Below, one piece after another: positions 25,620-35,892 of a stretch of 64,000 nt of DNA (positions are counted from its first letter, which is position 1; every line of letters begins with the position of its first letter). Origin of the DNA: Paracoccus sp. UBA889 (GTDB taxonomy: Bacteria; Pseudomonadota; Alphaproteobacteria; Rhodobacterales; Rhodobacteraceae); assembly GCA_002294185.1 (NCBI GenBank), contig DBFD01000046.1, forward strand, positions 62,001 through 126,000, given 5' to 3'. The notes beneath the pieces are model-generated. The model ran no database searches. It saw only the letters and a program-made list of their open reading frames with translations, and was not told the origin of the DNA. The position numbers and the translations under genes are program-made.

Positions 25620-25662
25620 TTCAGCGACAGAATTTGGAATTCAGCGAGGGGGCATCGAGGCC

Positions 25663-27237
25663 ATGAAGATTGGCGCTTTGAAGGAAGGCTTCGCCGGGGA
25701 GGCGCGAGTTGCGATCACGCCGTCTTCGGCGACGCATCTTCGCAAGCTGGGGCACGAGGCATTTGTCGAAAGCGGTGCAGGTGCGGCAGCCGGGTTTTCC
25801 GATGACGATTACCGCGCTGCCGGCGTCGGCGTGGAACCGGACGCCGCGGCGCTGATCGGCGCGGTCGATATCGTGGCCAAGGTGCGCCCCCCCTCGGAAT
25901 CCGAGATCGGGCAGATGCGCGAGGGGCAGACGCTGATCTCGTTCCTCTATCCCGCGCAGAACGCCGATCTGCTGGACAAGGCCAGGCAACAGGGCATCAC
26001 CGCCATCGCCATGGACATGGTGCCGCGCATCAGCCGCGCGCAGAAGATGGATGCGCTGTCCTCGATGGCCAATATCGCCGGCTATCGTTCGGTCATCGAG
26101 GCGGCGAACAATTTCGGCCGCTTCTTCACGGGCCAGGTGACGGCCGCGGGCAAGGTGCCGCCGGCGAAGGTCCTGATCGTGGGCGCGGGCGTCGCCGGAC
26201 TGGCCGCCATCGGGACCGCGACCAGCCTTGGCGCGCGCGTCTATGCCTTCGACGTGCGTCCCGAAGTGGCCGAGCAGATCGAATCGATGGGCGCGGAATT
26301 CGTCTATCTGGATTTCGAGGAGCAGACCAGGGACGGCGCCGAGACCGGCGGCTATGCCGCGCCCTCCAGCCCCGAATTCCGCGAGGCGCAGCTGAAGAAA
26401 TTCCGCGAACTGGCCCCCGACATGGACGTGGTCATCACCACGGCGCTGATTCCGGGCCGGGATGCGCCGGTCCTGTGGACCCGCGACATGGTCGAGGCGA
26501 TGAAGCCCGGCAGCGTCATCGTGGATCTCGCGGCCGAAAAGGGCGGCAATTGCGAACTGACCGTCGCGGACGAACGCATCGTGACCGAGAATGGCGTGGT
26601 GATCATCGGCTATACCGATTTCGCCAGCCGAATGGCGACCCAGTCCTCGGAACTTTACGGAAACAACATCCGTCACTTCATGACCGATCTGACCCCCGGA
26701 AAAGACGGCGTTGTCGTCCACAACATGGAAGATGATGTGATCCGCGGCGCGACGGTGGTCCATGACCACGACATCACCTATCCGCCGCCCAAGCCCAAGG
26801 TGGCCGCGATCGCGGTCCAGAAGCCCAAGGAAAAGAAAAAGGAACTGACCCCGGAAGAGCGTCGCGCAACAGAGGTCGCCGCCTTCAAGGCCGAAACCCG
26901 GTCCCAGGTCACGCTGCTTGCGGGCGGCGCGATCCTGCTGCTGCTGATCGGCCTTGTCGCGCCTGCCAGCTTCATGTCGCACTTCATCGTCTTCGTGCTG
27001 GCCTGTTTCGTCGGTTTCCGGGTCATCTGGAACGTGGCCCATTCGCTGCATACGCCGCTGATGGCGATCACCAACGCGATTTCCTCGATCATCATCCTGG
27101 GCGCGCTGCTGCAGATCGGATCGGGCTCGGCCTGGGTGCTGATCCTCGCGACCCTGGCCGTGCTGATGGCCTCGGTCAATATCGTCGGCGGCTTTCTGGT
27201 CACGCGCCGGATGCTGGCCATGTTCCAGAAATCGTAA
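25663..27237 (+). CDS. pntA: NAD(P) transhydrogenase subunit alpha (Re/Si-specific)
   Basis: A 524-residue fused alpha subunit. The N-terminal NAD(H)-binding domain I resembles alanine dehydrogenase, with [10 protein letters not shown] near the start and the dinucleotide motif G-A-G-V-A-G-L-A-A. From about residue 420 there are four hydrophobic helices forming part of the proton channel. With PntB it couples proton entry to NADPH formation at the inner membrane. Start 25663 follows GCGAGGGGG and matches the family N-terminus. pntB begins 12 bases after the stop. Confidence 0.96.
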   Translation: MKIGALKEGFAGEARVAITPSSATHLRKLGHEAFVESGAGAAAGFSDDDYRAAGVGVEPDAAALIGAVDIVAKVRPPSESEIGQMREGQTLISFLYPAQNADLLDKARQQGITAIAMDMVPRISRAQKMDALSSMANIAGYRSVIEAANNFGRFFTGQVTAAGKVPPAKVLIVGAGVAGLAAIGTATSLGARVYAFDVRPEVAEQIESMGAEFVYLDFEEQTRDGAETGGYAAPSSPEFREAQLKKFRELAPDMDVVITTALIPGRDAPVLWTRDMVEAMKPGSVIVDLAAEKGGNCELTVADERIVTENGVVIIGYTDFASRMATQSSELYGNNIRHFMTDLTPGKDGVVVHNMEDDVIRGATVVHDHDITYPPPKPKVAAIAVQKPKEKKKELTPEERRATEVAAFKAETRSQVTLLAGGAILLLLIGLVAPASFMSHFIVFVLACFVGFRVIWNVAHSLHTPLMAITNAISSIIILGALLQIGSGSAWVLILATLAVLMASVNIVGGFLVTRRMLAMFQKS

Positions 27238-27249
27238 GGGGGCGCAGGC

Positions 27250-28692
27250 ATGGATTACGGATTCACCACCGCGGCCTACGTCGTCGCCGCCATCCTCTTC
27301 ATCCTGTCGCTGGGGGGGCTTTCGGGACAGGAAAGCGCCAAGCGCGCGATCTGGTATGGCATCGTCGGCATGGCCCTTGCGGTCCTGGCGACCCTGTTCG
27401 GTCCCGGCGCCGGCAACTGGTTCCTGTCGCTGATCATGATCGCCATCGGCGGCGGCGTCGGCTGGGTCGTCGCCAAGCGCGTGCAGATGACCGAAATGCC
27501 CCAGCTTGTCGCGGCGATGCATTCACTGGTCGGTCTGGCGGCCGTCTTCGTCGGCTTCAACGCCCAGATCGAGATGGCGCGCGTTCTGCGCCTCAAGGCC
27601 GAGGGCCTTGCCTACGAATTCCAGGGTTTTGCCGCCGTTCTGGCGGACAAGAGCCCGGCCGAGATCGCGATGCTGAAGATCGAGGTTTTCCTTGGCGTCT
27701 TCATCGGCGCGGTGACCTTTACCGGATCGGTCGTCGCCTTCGGCAAGCTGGCCGGTAAGGTCGACGGCAAGCCCAAGAAGCTGCCGGGCGGCCATATGCT
27801 GAACGCCGGCGCCCTGATTCTGGCGCTGATCCTGGGTCTGCTGTATTTCACCGGGGTCGGACCGGGGATGTTCTGGCTGATCCTGGTCGCGGCTCTGGCC
27901 TTCTTCATCGGCTACCACCTGATCATGGGCATCGGCGGCGCGGACATGCCGGTCGTCGTGTCGATGCTGAACAGCTATTCGGGCTGGGCCGCGGCGATGA
28001 TCGGCTTCACGCTGTCCAACGATCTGCTGATCGTGACCGGCGCTCTGGTCGGATCGTCGGGCGCGATCCTCAGCTATATCATGTGCAAGGCGATGAACCG
28101 GAACTTCGTCAGCGTGATCCTGGGCGGCTTTGGCGGTCAGACCGGCCCCGCGGCCGAGATCGAGGGCGAGCAGATCCCGATCGACGCCGATGGTGTGGCG
28201 GCGGCGCTGAACGATGCCGACAGCGTCATCATCGTGCCCGGCTATGGCATGGCGGTGGCACAGGCGCAGGGCGCGGTCAGCGAACTGACCCGCAAGCTGC
28301 GCGCGGCCGGCAAGGAGGTGCGCTTTGCCATCCACCCCGTTGCGGGCCGTCTGCCGGGCCACATGAACGTGCTGCTGGCCGAGGCCAGGGTGCCCTATGA
28401 CATCGTGATGGAGATGGACGAGATCAACGAGGATTTCCCGTCCACGGACGTGGCGATCGTCATCGGCTCGAACGACATCGTGAACCCGGCCGCCGAAGAG
28501 GATCCCAACAGCCCCATCGCCGGGATGCCGGTTCTGGAGGTCTGGAAGGCGAAACAGGTCTTCGTCAGCAAGCGCGGGCAGGGCACCGGCTATTCCGGCA
28601 TCGAGAATCCGCTGTTCTACAAGGAAAACACGCGCATGTTCTATGGCGATGCCAAGGATTCGGTGAACAAGCTGCTGCCGCTGCTGGAGTGA
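27250..28692 (+). CDS. pntB: NAD(P) transhydrogenase subunit beta
   Basis: A 480-residue protein with about nine membrane helices and a C-terminal NADP(H)-binding domain [35 protein letters not shown] and K-R-G-Q-G-T-G-Y. It completes the proton-translocating transhydrogenase with PntA. The order and 12-base spacing indicate a pntAB operon. A GC stem-loop follows at 28709-28736 but has no T-run. Confidence 0.97.
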   Translation: MDYGFTTAAYVVAAILFILSLGGLSGQESAKRAIWYGIVGMALAVLATLFGPGAGNWFLSLIMIAIGGGVGWVVAKRVQMTEMPQLVAAMHSLVGLAAVFVGFNAQIEMARVLRLKAEGLAYEFQGFAAVLADKSPAEIAMLKIEVFLGVFIGAVTFTGSVVAFGKLAGKVDGKPKKLPGGHMLNAGALILALILGLLYFTGVGPGMFWLILVAALAFFIGYHLIMGIGGADMPVVVSMLNSYSGWAAAMIGFTLSNDLLIVTGALVGSSGAILSYIMCKAMNRNFVSVILGGFGGQTGPAAEIEGEQIPIDADGVAAALNDADSVIIVPGYGMAVAQAQGAVSELTRKLRAAGKEVRFAIHPVAGRLPGHMNVLLAEARVPYDIVMEMDEINEDFPSTDVAIVIGSNDIVNPAAEEDPNSPIAGMPVLEVWKAKQVFVSKRGQGTGYSGIENPLFYKENTRMFYGDAKDSVNKLLPLLE

Positions 28693-28903
28693 TCGGTCAG
28701 GGCCGTAGGGGGCGACCCGAAGGACGGCGTCGCCCCAGAGCCTCCCGGCCGCGCTGGATGCCTGTTTTTCGGGCAGCCTGCGCCGGGATCCGATCCCGAA
28801 ATCCGTGACAAGGCGCCCTGAAACCCTTTCCGTGCGACACAGCCACTTGCGCGGCGGAGCCTCACCGGGCTGTGATGGCGCCCAGAGAAGATGAGGGACA
28901 GTG

Positions 28904-30346
28904 ATGACGGATCACCCGGACTATATCCATGTCGGCGGCGGCGATCCGTCGCTTTATAACGAGGACCTCGCACCGGTTCCGCATCAGCGGCGCAACTGGG
29001 GCGCGTTCGAGATCTTCAACGTCTGGAACAACGACATCCAGAGCCTGTTCGGCTACACGCTGGCGGCGTCGCTGTTCCTGTCATACGGGCTGAACGGCTG
29101 GCTGACCTTCGCGGCCATCGTCGTGGCCGGGCTTCTGGTGATGTGGCTGGTGAACCTGTCGGGCCGGCCCTCCGTGCGCTACGGCATTCCCTATGCGGTG
29201 ATGGCGCGTGCCGCGATGGGGGTCAGGGGCGCACGGTTTCCGGCGCTGGTGCGCGGAATCGTCGCGATCTTCTGGTATGGGGTGCAGACCTATTTCGCCT
29301 CGACGGCGGTGGCTCTGGCGATCAGCGCAGTGTTCGCGGTCGACGGCGTAGGTGGCGGGTTTCTGGGCCTGAGCGGCATCGACTGGATCGCCTATGTCAT
29401 CGTCGCCGGATTCCAGATCGGATTGTTCCTGATGGGAATCGAATGGGTTGGCAAGTTTCTGAACTGGGCCGGGCCGTTCGTCTATCTTGTCATGATCGCG
29501 CTGGCGCTGATGATCTGGTGGAAGGCCGGCAACGGAATCTTTTCGGAAATCGGCGTCATTTTCCAGGCCGATGCCGAAAGCACGCGCAGTCCGGTCGTGG
29601 GTTTCATCGCGGTGGTCGGCACGATGGTTGCCTATTTCGCCGCCGTGGTGATCAATTTCGGCGATTTCTCGCGCTTCGTGAAGACAGAGGGACAGATGCG
29701 CCGCGGCAATTTCTGGGGCCTGCCTGTCTCGATGGCCTTCTTCAGTTTCATCGCGCTTTTCATCACCGCGGGATCGGTCGTGCTGTTTGGTGAAAGGCTG
29801 ACCGATCCGACCGCCATCGTCGAGCGGGTGGACAGCCTGGCGCTGACGCTGATCGCGGCGGTCACCTTCTTCGCGGCGACTGTCGGCATCAACCTTGTAG
29901 CGAACTTCATCCCGGCCGCCTATGACATCGCCAACATGGCCCCTGCCAGCATCAGCGCAAAGACCGGCGGCGTCATCGCGGCGCTGATCGCCTTTGTTAT
30001 CGGCGCGCTGTGGCTGTCGCTGATCTCGACCATCGGCATCGCGGGCTTTGTCGATACGCTGGGCGCGATCCTGGCTCCGCTCTACGGAATCCTGATCGCG
30101 GATTATTATGTCGTGCAGAAGCGGCATCTGGTCGTGCAGGATCTGTTCACCGAGGATCCCACCGGCCGCTACTATTATGATCGCGGTTGGAACATGCGCG
30201 CGATCATGGCGGTCGGCCTGGCGGCGCTGTTCTCGATCGGGACAGTGTGGCTGCCTGCCTTGCAATCGCTGTCGGGGTTTGGCTGGCTGATCGGCGCCGG
30301 CGTCGGCGGGGTGTTGTATATCCTGTTCTGCGGCAGCCGCAGCTAA
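28904..30346 (+). CDS. NCS1-family permease for nucleobases or related compounds
   Basis: A 480-residue transporter with about 12 hydrophobic helices. It has the NCS1 features N-W-G-A-F-E-I-F-N-V-W-N-N-D near residue 28, G-I-P-Y-A-V-M-A-R-A-A-M-G-V-R-G near residue 90-105, and N-F-G-D-F-S-R-F in the middle. Members take up uracil, cytosine, allantoin, hydantoins or thiamine with Na+ or H+. The substrate is not clear, as no catabolic enzyme is adjacent. GAGGGA precedes the ATG at 28904; a GTG directly before it is also possible. The next gene starts 12 bases after the stop. Confidence 0.88.
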   Translation: MTDHPDYIHVGGGDPSLYNEDLAPVPHQRRNWGAFEIFNVWNNDIQSLFGYTLAASLFLSYGLNGWLTFAAIVVAGLLVMWLVNLSGRPSVRYGIPYAVMARAAMGVRGARFPALVRGIVAIFWYGVQTYFASTAVALAISAVFAVDGVGGGFLGLSGIDWIAYVIVAGFQIGLFLMGIEWVGKFLNWAGPFVYLVMIALALMIWWKAGNGIFSEIGVIFQADAESTRSPVVGFIAVVGTMVAYFAAVVINFGDFSRFVKTEGQMRRGNFWGLPVSMAFFSFIALFITAGSVVLFGERLTDPTAIVERVDSLALTLIAAVTFFAATVGINLVANFIPAAYDIANMAPASISAKTGGVIAALIAFVIGALWLSLISTIGIAGFVDTLGAILAPLYGILIADYYVVQKRHLVVQDLFTEDPTGRYYYDRGWNMRAIMAVGLAALFSIGTVWLPALQSLSGFGWLIGAGVGGVLYILFCGSRS

Positions 30347-30357
30347 AGGAGAACGGC

Positions 30358-31665
30358 GTGGGCCCGGCAACCGAACATCCGTTGCGCTATGCGCTGGTGA
30401 ACGAACTTCATGCCCGTCCCTCGCCTCGTCTGAAGGCGCCGTCCACCTGTGTCTTCGTGGCCTTCAAGGAGCCGCGCGACGCCGCCAATCGCGATCTCGC
30501 GCGCGACATGGCGCATCTGTCGGAACTGGTGGATCGCCATGGCGGTCCGCGACCCGATCCCGACGAGAGTCACTATCAGGGCCGGTTGGGCCGGCATGAC
30601 CTGAAATGGGAAAGCCACACCGAATTCGTGACCTACATGGCCACGACGCCGGGCCTGCCGATCCGTCCCTTCGATCCGTCGGCCGCCGCCATCTTTTCCG
30701 AGGAATGGCAGAAGGGCGCGCCGGGCAGGCGGGTCGCGGCGGTGATGGTTCAGATCGACACGCTGCCCGCGCATCCGCAAGAGGCGCTGGACAGGATTTC
30801 GGACTGGTTCGCGCGTGACAGCCTGACCGCCGTCTGGGTGCTCGAGGAAGCCGCGATGATCGCGGGCGATTTCCGTATCGACGCGGATGGCTGGATGCGC
30901 TTTGCCATTTTCGTGCGTCCTGACGTGGGCGAGGGCAGGATCGGGCGCATCGTGCACCGCCTGGTCGAGCTGGAAACCTATCGCGCCATGTCCATGCTGG
31001 GCCTGGGGCGCGCCCGCGGCCTGTCGCGCCGCCTGAACGAGTTGGAACCGCGCCTGTCGGCCATTGTCGAGGGGATGACCGATGACGACCGCGCAGCCGA
31101 CGCGGTGCTGCACGATCTTCTGGCCGTCTCGGCCGAGCTCGAGGCTCAGGCGGTGCAGCATTCCTTTCGCTTCGGCGCAACAAAGGCCTATGAGGCGATC
31201 GTGATGGACCGCGTCAGCGCCCTGCGCGAGACGCGCTTCATGAGCCGGCAGATGCTGACCGAATTCATGCGCCGCCGCTATCAGCCCGCGATGCGCACCG
31301 TGGTGTCGAATGAAGAACGGTTGAAGACCATGGTGGAACGCGCCAGACGGGCCGGGGATCTGCTGCGGACGCGGGTCGATGTGGAACGTTCGGCCCAGAA
31401 CCAGGCGCTGATGAAACGGATGGATCGCCGCGCCGATCTGCAATTGCGCCTGCAACATACCGTCGAGGGCCTGTCCGTCGTCGCCATCAGCTATTACGCG
31501 GTCGGACTTCTGTCCTATGCATTGTATCCACTGGCCAACGCGACAGGCATCGACAAGGCCTATCTGATCGCCGGACTGACGCCGCTTGCGGTGCTGTTCG
31601 TCTGGTGGGCGATGCGGCGGGTCCGCCGCAGCTTGCACCAGCACCCGCCGGAAGAGGATTTGTGA
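30358..31665 (+). CDS. DUF3422 family membrane-anchored protein
   Basis: A 435-residue protein matching DUF3422 as I recall it: an N-terminal A-L-V-N-E-L-H-A-R-P motif, a long alpha-helical middle rich in Arg and Glu, and two hydrophobic helices near the C-terminus around residues 375-420. Function is unknown. The GTG start at 30358 has AAAGGAGA seven bases upstream. Its tight spacing with the NCS1 permease indicates one operon, so a role in uptake or membrane handling is possible but unproven. Confidence 0.82.
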   Translation: MGPATEHPLRYALVNELHARPSPRLKAPSTCVFVAFKEPRDAANRDLARDMAHLSELVDRHGGPRPDPDESHYQGRLGRHDLKWESHTEFVTYMATTPGLPIRPFDPSAAAIFSEEWQKGAPGRRVAAVMVQIDTLPAHPQEALDRISDWFARDSLTAVWVLEEAAMIAGDFRIDADGWMRFAIFVRPDVGEGRIGRIVHRLVELETYRAMSMLGLGRARGLSRRLNELEPRLSAIVEGMTDDDRAADAVLHDLLAVSAELEAQAVQHSFRFGATKAYEAIVMDRVSALRETRFMSRQMLTEFMRRRYQPAMRTVVSNEERLKTMVERARRAGDLLRTRVDVERSAQNQALMKRMDRRADLQLRLQHTVEGLSVVAISYYAVGLLSYALYPLANATGIDKAYLIAGLTPLAVLFVWWAMRRVRRSLHQHPPEEDL

Positions 31666-31721
31666 CTTGCCGACAGGGCAGGGCGTGACGATAATCGGAC
31701 CGTCGTTTTCCGAAGGTTTTC

Positions 31722-31781
31722 ATGCGTCTTGCCGCCGTGATCACGATGCTTTCGGCCTGCGACTATCCGTTCGTTCCCTGA
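31722..31781 (+). CDS. Possible 19-residue micro-lipoprotein
   Basis: A tiny frame with ATG after GAAGG encodes 19 residues with a short hydrophobic stretch and a lipobox-like L-S-A-C at residues 10-13, ending in F-V-P. It lies alone in the 131-base gap before the ArsC-like gene. Such short frames also occur by chance, so I list it only as a candidate. Confidence 0.25.
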   Translation: MRLAAVITMLSACDYPFVP

Positions 31782-31796
31782 GCCGAGGTTTCCGCC

Positions 31797-32141
31797 ATGT
31801 CGAAAACACTGCAAATGTATGGGCTGGGCCATTGTTCGACCTGCCAGAAAGCAATTGCCGCACTGGAAGATCATGGCTGGCGAGTAAACTTCCGCGACGT
31901 GCAGAAAGAACCTTTATCCGAAGCTGAAAGGGCCGGTCTGGTCAAGGATTTCGGCGATCGGATCGTGAATCGCGCCAGCCTGACATGGCGCGGCATGTCC
32001 GAGGAAGAACGCGCCGCCGATCCGGTTGCGATGATGGAAGCCAGACCCGCCGTGATGAAGCGTCCGGCCATCCTTGCGGGCGACAAGCGGCTACTGGGCT
32101 GGACGGCGAACGTCAAGCGCGCGCTGGACGTGCCCGCCTGA
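31797..32141 (+). CDS. ArsC/Spx-family (YffB-like) thioredoxin-fold protein
   Basis: A 114-residue protein with G-L-G-H-C-S-T-C-Q-K-A near residue 10, the ArsC-like active-site loop, and R-P-A-I-L-A-G-D-K-R-L-L-G-W near the C-terminus. YffB-type members probably use glutathione in thiol redox. A true arsenate reductase role is unlikely without an ars operon nearby. It is convergent with the next gene. Confidence 0.8.
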   Translation: MSKTLQMYGLGHCSTCQKAIAALEDHGWRVNFRDVQKEPLSEAERAGLVKDFGDRIVNRASLTWRGMSEEERAADPVAMMEARPAVMKRPAILAGDKRLLGWTANVKRALDVPA

Positions 32142-32155
32142 GCCAGGATCGCGGA

Positions 32156-32584
32156 TCAGCCGCGCCTGCTTGCCAGCGAATCGATCAGCGGAAGAACCGG
32201 CGTCAGGTCATAGCCCGCGTCGCGGGCCACATCGATGATTTCAGCCCGAGGGCGCTTTCCGGCCTGGCTCAGCGCCCATAGCACGGTGCATCTGTGGCCG
32301 GACCGGCAATAGGCGATGATCGGGCCGCGGCCTGCGGTTGCCTGCGCGAAATCGGTGATCAGTTCCGGTGTGATCTGGCCGGGTGAGAAGGGAAGGTAGT
32401 GGTATTCCATTCCCTCCTTCTCTGCTGCCGCTGCCATGACCTCGTGGTCAAGGGACGAGTCCACCTCGGCGTCGGGCCGATTGTTGATCAGCACGCGAAA
32501 TCCGGCCTCGGCCAGTTGCGGCACATCCTCGGGCGTGATCTGCGGCGAGACCGCGATGCTGTGGCTGAGTTGGCGCAGGTCCAT
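32156..32584 (-). CDS. TIGR01244/DUF442 phosphatase-like sulfur transferase family protein
   Basis: A 142-residue protein with a tyrosine-phosphatase-like active loop, A-Y-C-R-S-G-H-R-C, preceded by V-L-I-N-N-R-P-D. Relatives occur alone or fused to a metallo-beta-lactamase domain (BLH type, sulfide detoxification). Here only the phosphatase-like domain is present. An AAGAGG site precedes the start. Confidence 0.78.
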   Translation of the reverse strand: MDLRQLSHSIAVSPQITPEDVPQLAEAGFRVLINNRPDAEVDSSLDHEVMAAAAEKEGMEYHYLPFSPGQITPELITDFAQATAGRGPIIAYCRSGHRCTVLWALSQAGKRPRAEIIDVARDAGYDLTPVLPLIDSLASRRG

Positions 32585-32659
32585 GAACTGCCTCTTGCTG
32601 GGAATGCCGAGACATGGCGCGACGGAACGGCTTTTGTCAAGCGCCCGGCTCGTGCCGGC

Positions 32660-33340
32660 TCAGACCATCACGCGCGTCTCGATCAGGGCGGGGAGGGCAG
32701 CGAAATCGTCGAAGGCAGCATCGTGGGGCAAATCTGCGACCGGCTTCAGGCGATAACCTTTGGTGTAGATCAGGAACGGCACCTGTATCGCCGCGGCGCA
32801 TCTGGCGTCGAATTCGCTGTCACCGACATAGATTGCGCGCGGCTGAGCCGGATCGGCCCCAAGCGCGGCAAGCGCGGCCCGCAGCGGCGCGGGATCGGGC
32901 TTCTTCTGGGGCAGGCAATCGCCGCTGGTGACATGGGCGAAGGACCCCGCAATTCCAAAATGATCAAGAATCGCGCGCGTCGGCCCCATCGGCTTGTTGG
33001 TGCAGATCCCCAGAGGATGCCCGCGGTCGGCCAGCGTGCCAAGCGCCTCAACCACCCCGGGAAACAGCCGCGTCAGCGCGGTCGCGTCGTGATAGCGGGT
33101 CATGAAGGATGCGATCAGATCTGATCTGTACGCCGGATCGATCCTCAGCGCGGCGATGATCCTGGTCCAAAGAAGGTCCACACCACCGCCGATGAAACTG
33201 CGCACCCGATCCTGGCCCAGCGGCGCCAACCGATTTTGACGCAGGACCGCATTGACGCATGCATGGATGTCCGGAGCGCTGTCGATCAGCGTGCCGTCAA
33301 GGTCGAAAACGATCGGGCATGGCGCCATGCAGACGTTCAT
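32660..33340 (-). CDS. gph: Phosphoglycolate phosphatase-like HAD hydrolase
   Basis: A 226-residue HAD enzyme with the nucleophile motif V-F-D-L-D-G-T-L-I-D-S, motif II I-C-T-N-K-P, the lysine in Q-K-K-P-D-P and motif IV Y-V-G-D-S-E-F-D. This fits Gph-type phosphatases that clear 2-phosphoglycolate; other small phosphate esters are possible. The ATG at 33340 overlaps the stop of the upstream thiol protein (ATGA), so the two are coupled. Confidence 0.85.
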   Translation of the reverse strand: MNVCMAPCPIVFDLDGTLIDSAPDIHACVNAVLRQNRLAPLGQDRVRSFIGGGVDLLWTRIIAALRIDPAYRSDLIASFMTRYHDATALTRLFPGVVEALGTLADRGHPLGICTNKPMGPTRAILDHFGIAGSFAHVTSGDCLPQKKPDPAPLRAALAALGADPAQPRAIYVGDSEFDARCAAAIQVPFLIYTKGYRLKPVADLPHDAAFDDFAALPALIETRVMV

Positions 33341-33891
33341 GCGGATTTCCACTTGATCGAACATCCCATCGAAGGCACCTGATTTACCGGTCCTTTTCCT
33401 GTCTTGGCAATCATCATCATCGCGTCCCGCAATTCGCGTTTCGCATCCGCGGGACCAGCCTGCCGTGTCGAGGAATCCAGCCGGCCCCGATACTGCAACC
33501 TGCCATCCGCGTTGTAGCCGAAGAAATCCGGAGTGCATTCCGCACCATAGGCGCGGGCCGTATCCTGGCTCTTGTCGTAAAGATAGGGAAAGCTGAAACC
33601 GTGTTTTTCGGCCTCTGCCTTCATCTGCTTGGGACCGTCGCCGGGATACTCGACCACATCATTGGCCGAGATCGCGACAACGCCAATACCGGCCGCCTGC
33701 ATCTCTTTCGCGTCGCGCACGATGCGATCGAGAACCGCCTGCACATAGGGGCAATGGTTGCAGATGAACATGACCAGCGTGCCCTTCGAGCCCTCGATAT
33801 CAGCCAGGGAAACAGCCTTGCCATCGGGATCGGGTAGCGTGAAATCATGCCACGGCGCACCGAAATCGCAAACCGGAGGGGAAACCGCCAT
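33337..33891 (-). CDS. Thioredoxin-fold redoxin (AhpC/TSA-like)
   Basis: A 184-residue protein with a TlpA/redoxin fold: a D-F-T-L-P-D segment, the active site F-I-C-N-H-C-P-Y-V (CxxC) near residue 45-50, and G-A-E-C-T-P-D-F-F later. It may be a thiol peroxidase or oxidoreductase; the partner is unknown. AAGGAG precedes the start. It is first in a two-gene unit with gph. The 231-base gap upstream is visibly less GC-rich and should contain its promoter. Confidence 0.85.
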   Translation of the reverse strand: MAVSPPVCDFGAPWHDFTLPDPDGKAVSLADIEGSKGTLVMFICNHCPYVQAVLDRIVRDAKEMQAAGIGVVAISANDVVEYPGDGPKQMKAEAEKHGFSFPYLYDKSQDTARAYGAECTPDFFGYNADGRLQYRGRLDSSTRQAGPADAKRELRDAMMMIAKTGKGPVNQVPSMGCSIKWKSA

Positions 33892-34122
33892 TGAAGTCTC
33901 CTTGCTTTTTTATGGCGAATGTCGCGGATCGGCGACCGGCAAGCAAGCCGGTTCAAACTGCCAGCGACCATCCGCAGTGTCCGGTATCAATACCAAATTG
34001 TTCCATAATACCGATTATCGGGACGAAGTGTGCTCCGGTTGTTGGAGTCACGGAATTTTCCAACCATCTCGTCCTCGTGCCGAGAATGGCCCTCGTTTGA
34101 GGTCGTTTGCGTTTCGCACCGC

Positions 34123-35730
34123 TCATTCCCCCTTGACGGTGATGCGGCCGTCCATGGCGGGCTTGTATTCCGCACCTTGGGCCGCAAGATAGTCAGCCAG
34201 GACCTGTGCCAGATCAGGACCGAAATCATAGGCATCGGTCGCGTTCGCCGCGAAGACCGAATACCCATCCCCGCCTGCGCGCATGTAGTTGTTCGATACC
34301 ACGCCATAGGTCGCGGCGGGATCGATTGGGCTCCATCCGCCATCTTTGCGGACCATCACTTCGCTGATCCGACTACCCGCCTCGGCCGATGGATCAACAG
34401 TATATTTGAGACCGGCGACCTGTGCAAAGCGACCGGCGCCTTCCTCATATTTGCTGGCGCCGTTTTCCAAGGCAGAGACCACGTCGGCACCCTTCAGACG
34501 AAATGTTGCCAGCGTATTCTGGAAAGGCAGTACGGAATAGACGTCGCCCATCGTCACCTGCCCTTGGGCGATCGAGGCACGCAGGCCGCCGCCATTGGCG
34601 ATCGCGATGCTCATGCCCTGATTCTTGACCCGATCCAGCATCGCATCAGCCACCAGATCGCCCATTTCGCATTCCCGCGCCCGACAATTGATGCGGTCTC
34701 CGTCGATGGGCGCCGCGGTCTCGGCGACGACCTTCTGGCGCAGTTCCTCGATCGGCGCGGCCATTTCCTTGACGCGAGCGACGATCGTCTCGTCCTCGGG
34801 AACGGAACTATCCAGAAGGATCGGCTTGCCCTCGGCCTTGATCAACTTGCCTTCGTCATCGAACGTCAGAATAAGATGGCCAAGATATCTGGAATACGAG
34901 GCGGCAGTCGCAACAGGAACCTCGACGCCATCGGGGCCCGAGACCATGGTCGGATAGGGTCCGGCTGCGTCCTCCCCCTCGCCCAGTAGGGTGTGGGAAT
35001 GACCGCCGATGATGGCATCGATGCCCGGCACCTCTCTGGCAATTTCCTGATCGCGCAGATAACCGACATGGGTCAGCGCGATGATCTTGTTCACACCCTG
35101 GTCGGTCAGCGTCTTCACATCGGCTTTCAACGCCTCGATATCGTCAGTGACGATAACATCGGGACCGGGCGACGAAATTTCTGGCGTATCGGTCGCCAGC
35201 GCCGAGACAATACCGATCTTCTGGCCACCCACATCCAGCGTCACCGTGTCGTCGATCCTGCTTTTCAACACATTTGACTGCGAAAGGTCCAGGTTGCCGG
35301 AGGAAATCGGAAATTCCACGCCATCGGCCAGGACTGCCAGCCCTTCGGGACCGTCATCGAATTCATGATTGCCGACGGACATCGCGTCATAGCCGATATC
35401 GGTCATGAACTCTGCCACGTCCGTGCCCTTGTAGGTCGTGTAAAACAGGCTGCCCTGATACTGATCGCCCGCATCCAGCACGACCACATTGCCACCCTCC
35501 GAGGTGATCTTGTCACGCAGTTCCCTGACTTTTGCCGCCACGCGCGCGACCCCGCCGAAACACTCGCCCGCATCTTGCGTCTCTTGGTCACAGGTGCTGT
35601 CATATTTGTTGATCGGTTCGATCCGATTGTGCAGATCGTTGGTATGCAGCACATGCAGCACCATTTCAGCCTGCGCCGATCCCGCCATCAGCGCGGCGAT
35701 CGATGCGGCGGTAAACAAACGAAGCGCCAT
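34123..35730 (-). CDS. Periplasmic 5'-nucleotidase / UshA-type metallophosphatase
   Basis: A 535-residue exported enzyme. A Sec signal ends around A-G-S-A-Q-A. The calcineurin-like domain has H-T-N-D-L-H, V-V-L-D-A-G-D-Q-Y-Q-G-S, G-N-H-E-F-D and G-G-H-S-H-T; the C-terminal nucleotidase domain has N-G-G-G-L-R-A near residue 370. It removes phosphate from nucleotides or similar esters outside the membrane. Start 35730 has AAGGGG upstream. It appears monocistronic. Confidence 0.9.
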   Translation of the reverse strand: MALRLFTAASIAALMAGSAQAEMVLHVLHTNDLHNRIEPINKYDSTCDQETQDAGECFGGVARVAAKVRELRDKITSEGGNVVVLDAGDQYQGSLFYTTYKGTDVAEFMTDIGYDAMSVGNHEFDDGPEGLAVLADGVEFPISSGNLDLSQSNVLKSRIDDTVTLDVGGQKIGIVSALATDTPEISSPGPDVIVTDDIEALKADVKTLTDQGVNKIIALTHVGYLRDQEIAREVPGIDAIIGGHSHTLLGEGEDAAGPYPTMVSGPDGVEVPVATAASYSRYLGHLILTFDDEGKLIKAEGKPILLDSSVPEDETIVARVKEMAAPIEELRQKVVAETAAPIDGDRINCRARECEMGDLVADAMLDRVKNQGMSIAIANGGGLRASIAQGQVTMGDVYSVLPFQNTLATFRLKGADVVSALENGASKYEEGAGRFAQVAGLKYTVDPSAEAGSRISEVMVRKDGGWSPIDPAATYGVVSNNYMRAGGDGYSVFAANATDAYDFGPDLAQVLADYLAAQGAEYKPAMDGRITVKGE

Positions 35731-35892
35731 GTGATTCCCCTTCCGGCCCTGTTGGTCTGACTGCGCCAGAGTGGCGCAGCGTCCGCGCGGGGTCAAATCT
35801 TCCCGACGCTGCCATCGCAGGAAAAGTTGTCAAGCAGGTTGCAGAACGCGGCCGGGCTTGACCTTGTGCGGAGAGGTGCCGCAAATGCCGCC

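Noticed and set aside
28709..28736. Stem-loop after pntB as a terminator
   Set aside because: The stem is 8 bp with a 12-base loop and there is no T-run; left out of the feature list.
28693..28903. Riboswitch upstream of the NCS1 permease
   Set aside because: I could not recognise a conserved aptamer core; only short isolated hairpins are present.
31797..32141. Arsenate resistance gene
   Set aside because: The protein is ArsC-like in fold, but no arsR, arsB or acr3 gene is near and it resembles YffB-type proteins more.
33935..33952. Inverted repeat upstream of the redoxin gene as terminator
   Set aside because: Only six base pairs and no T-run; it might be a leader structure but there is no support.
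34123..35730. Extended start at 35796 for the nucleotidase
   Set aside because: The extra residues lie before a clear signal peptide, and AAGGGG precedes the ATG at 35730.
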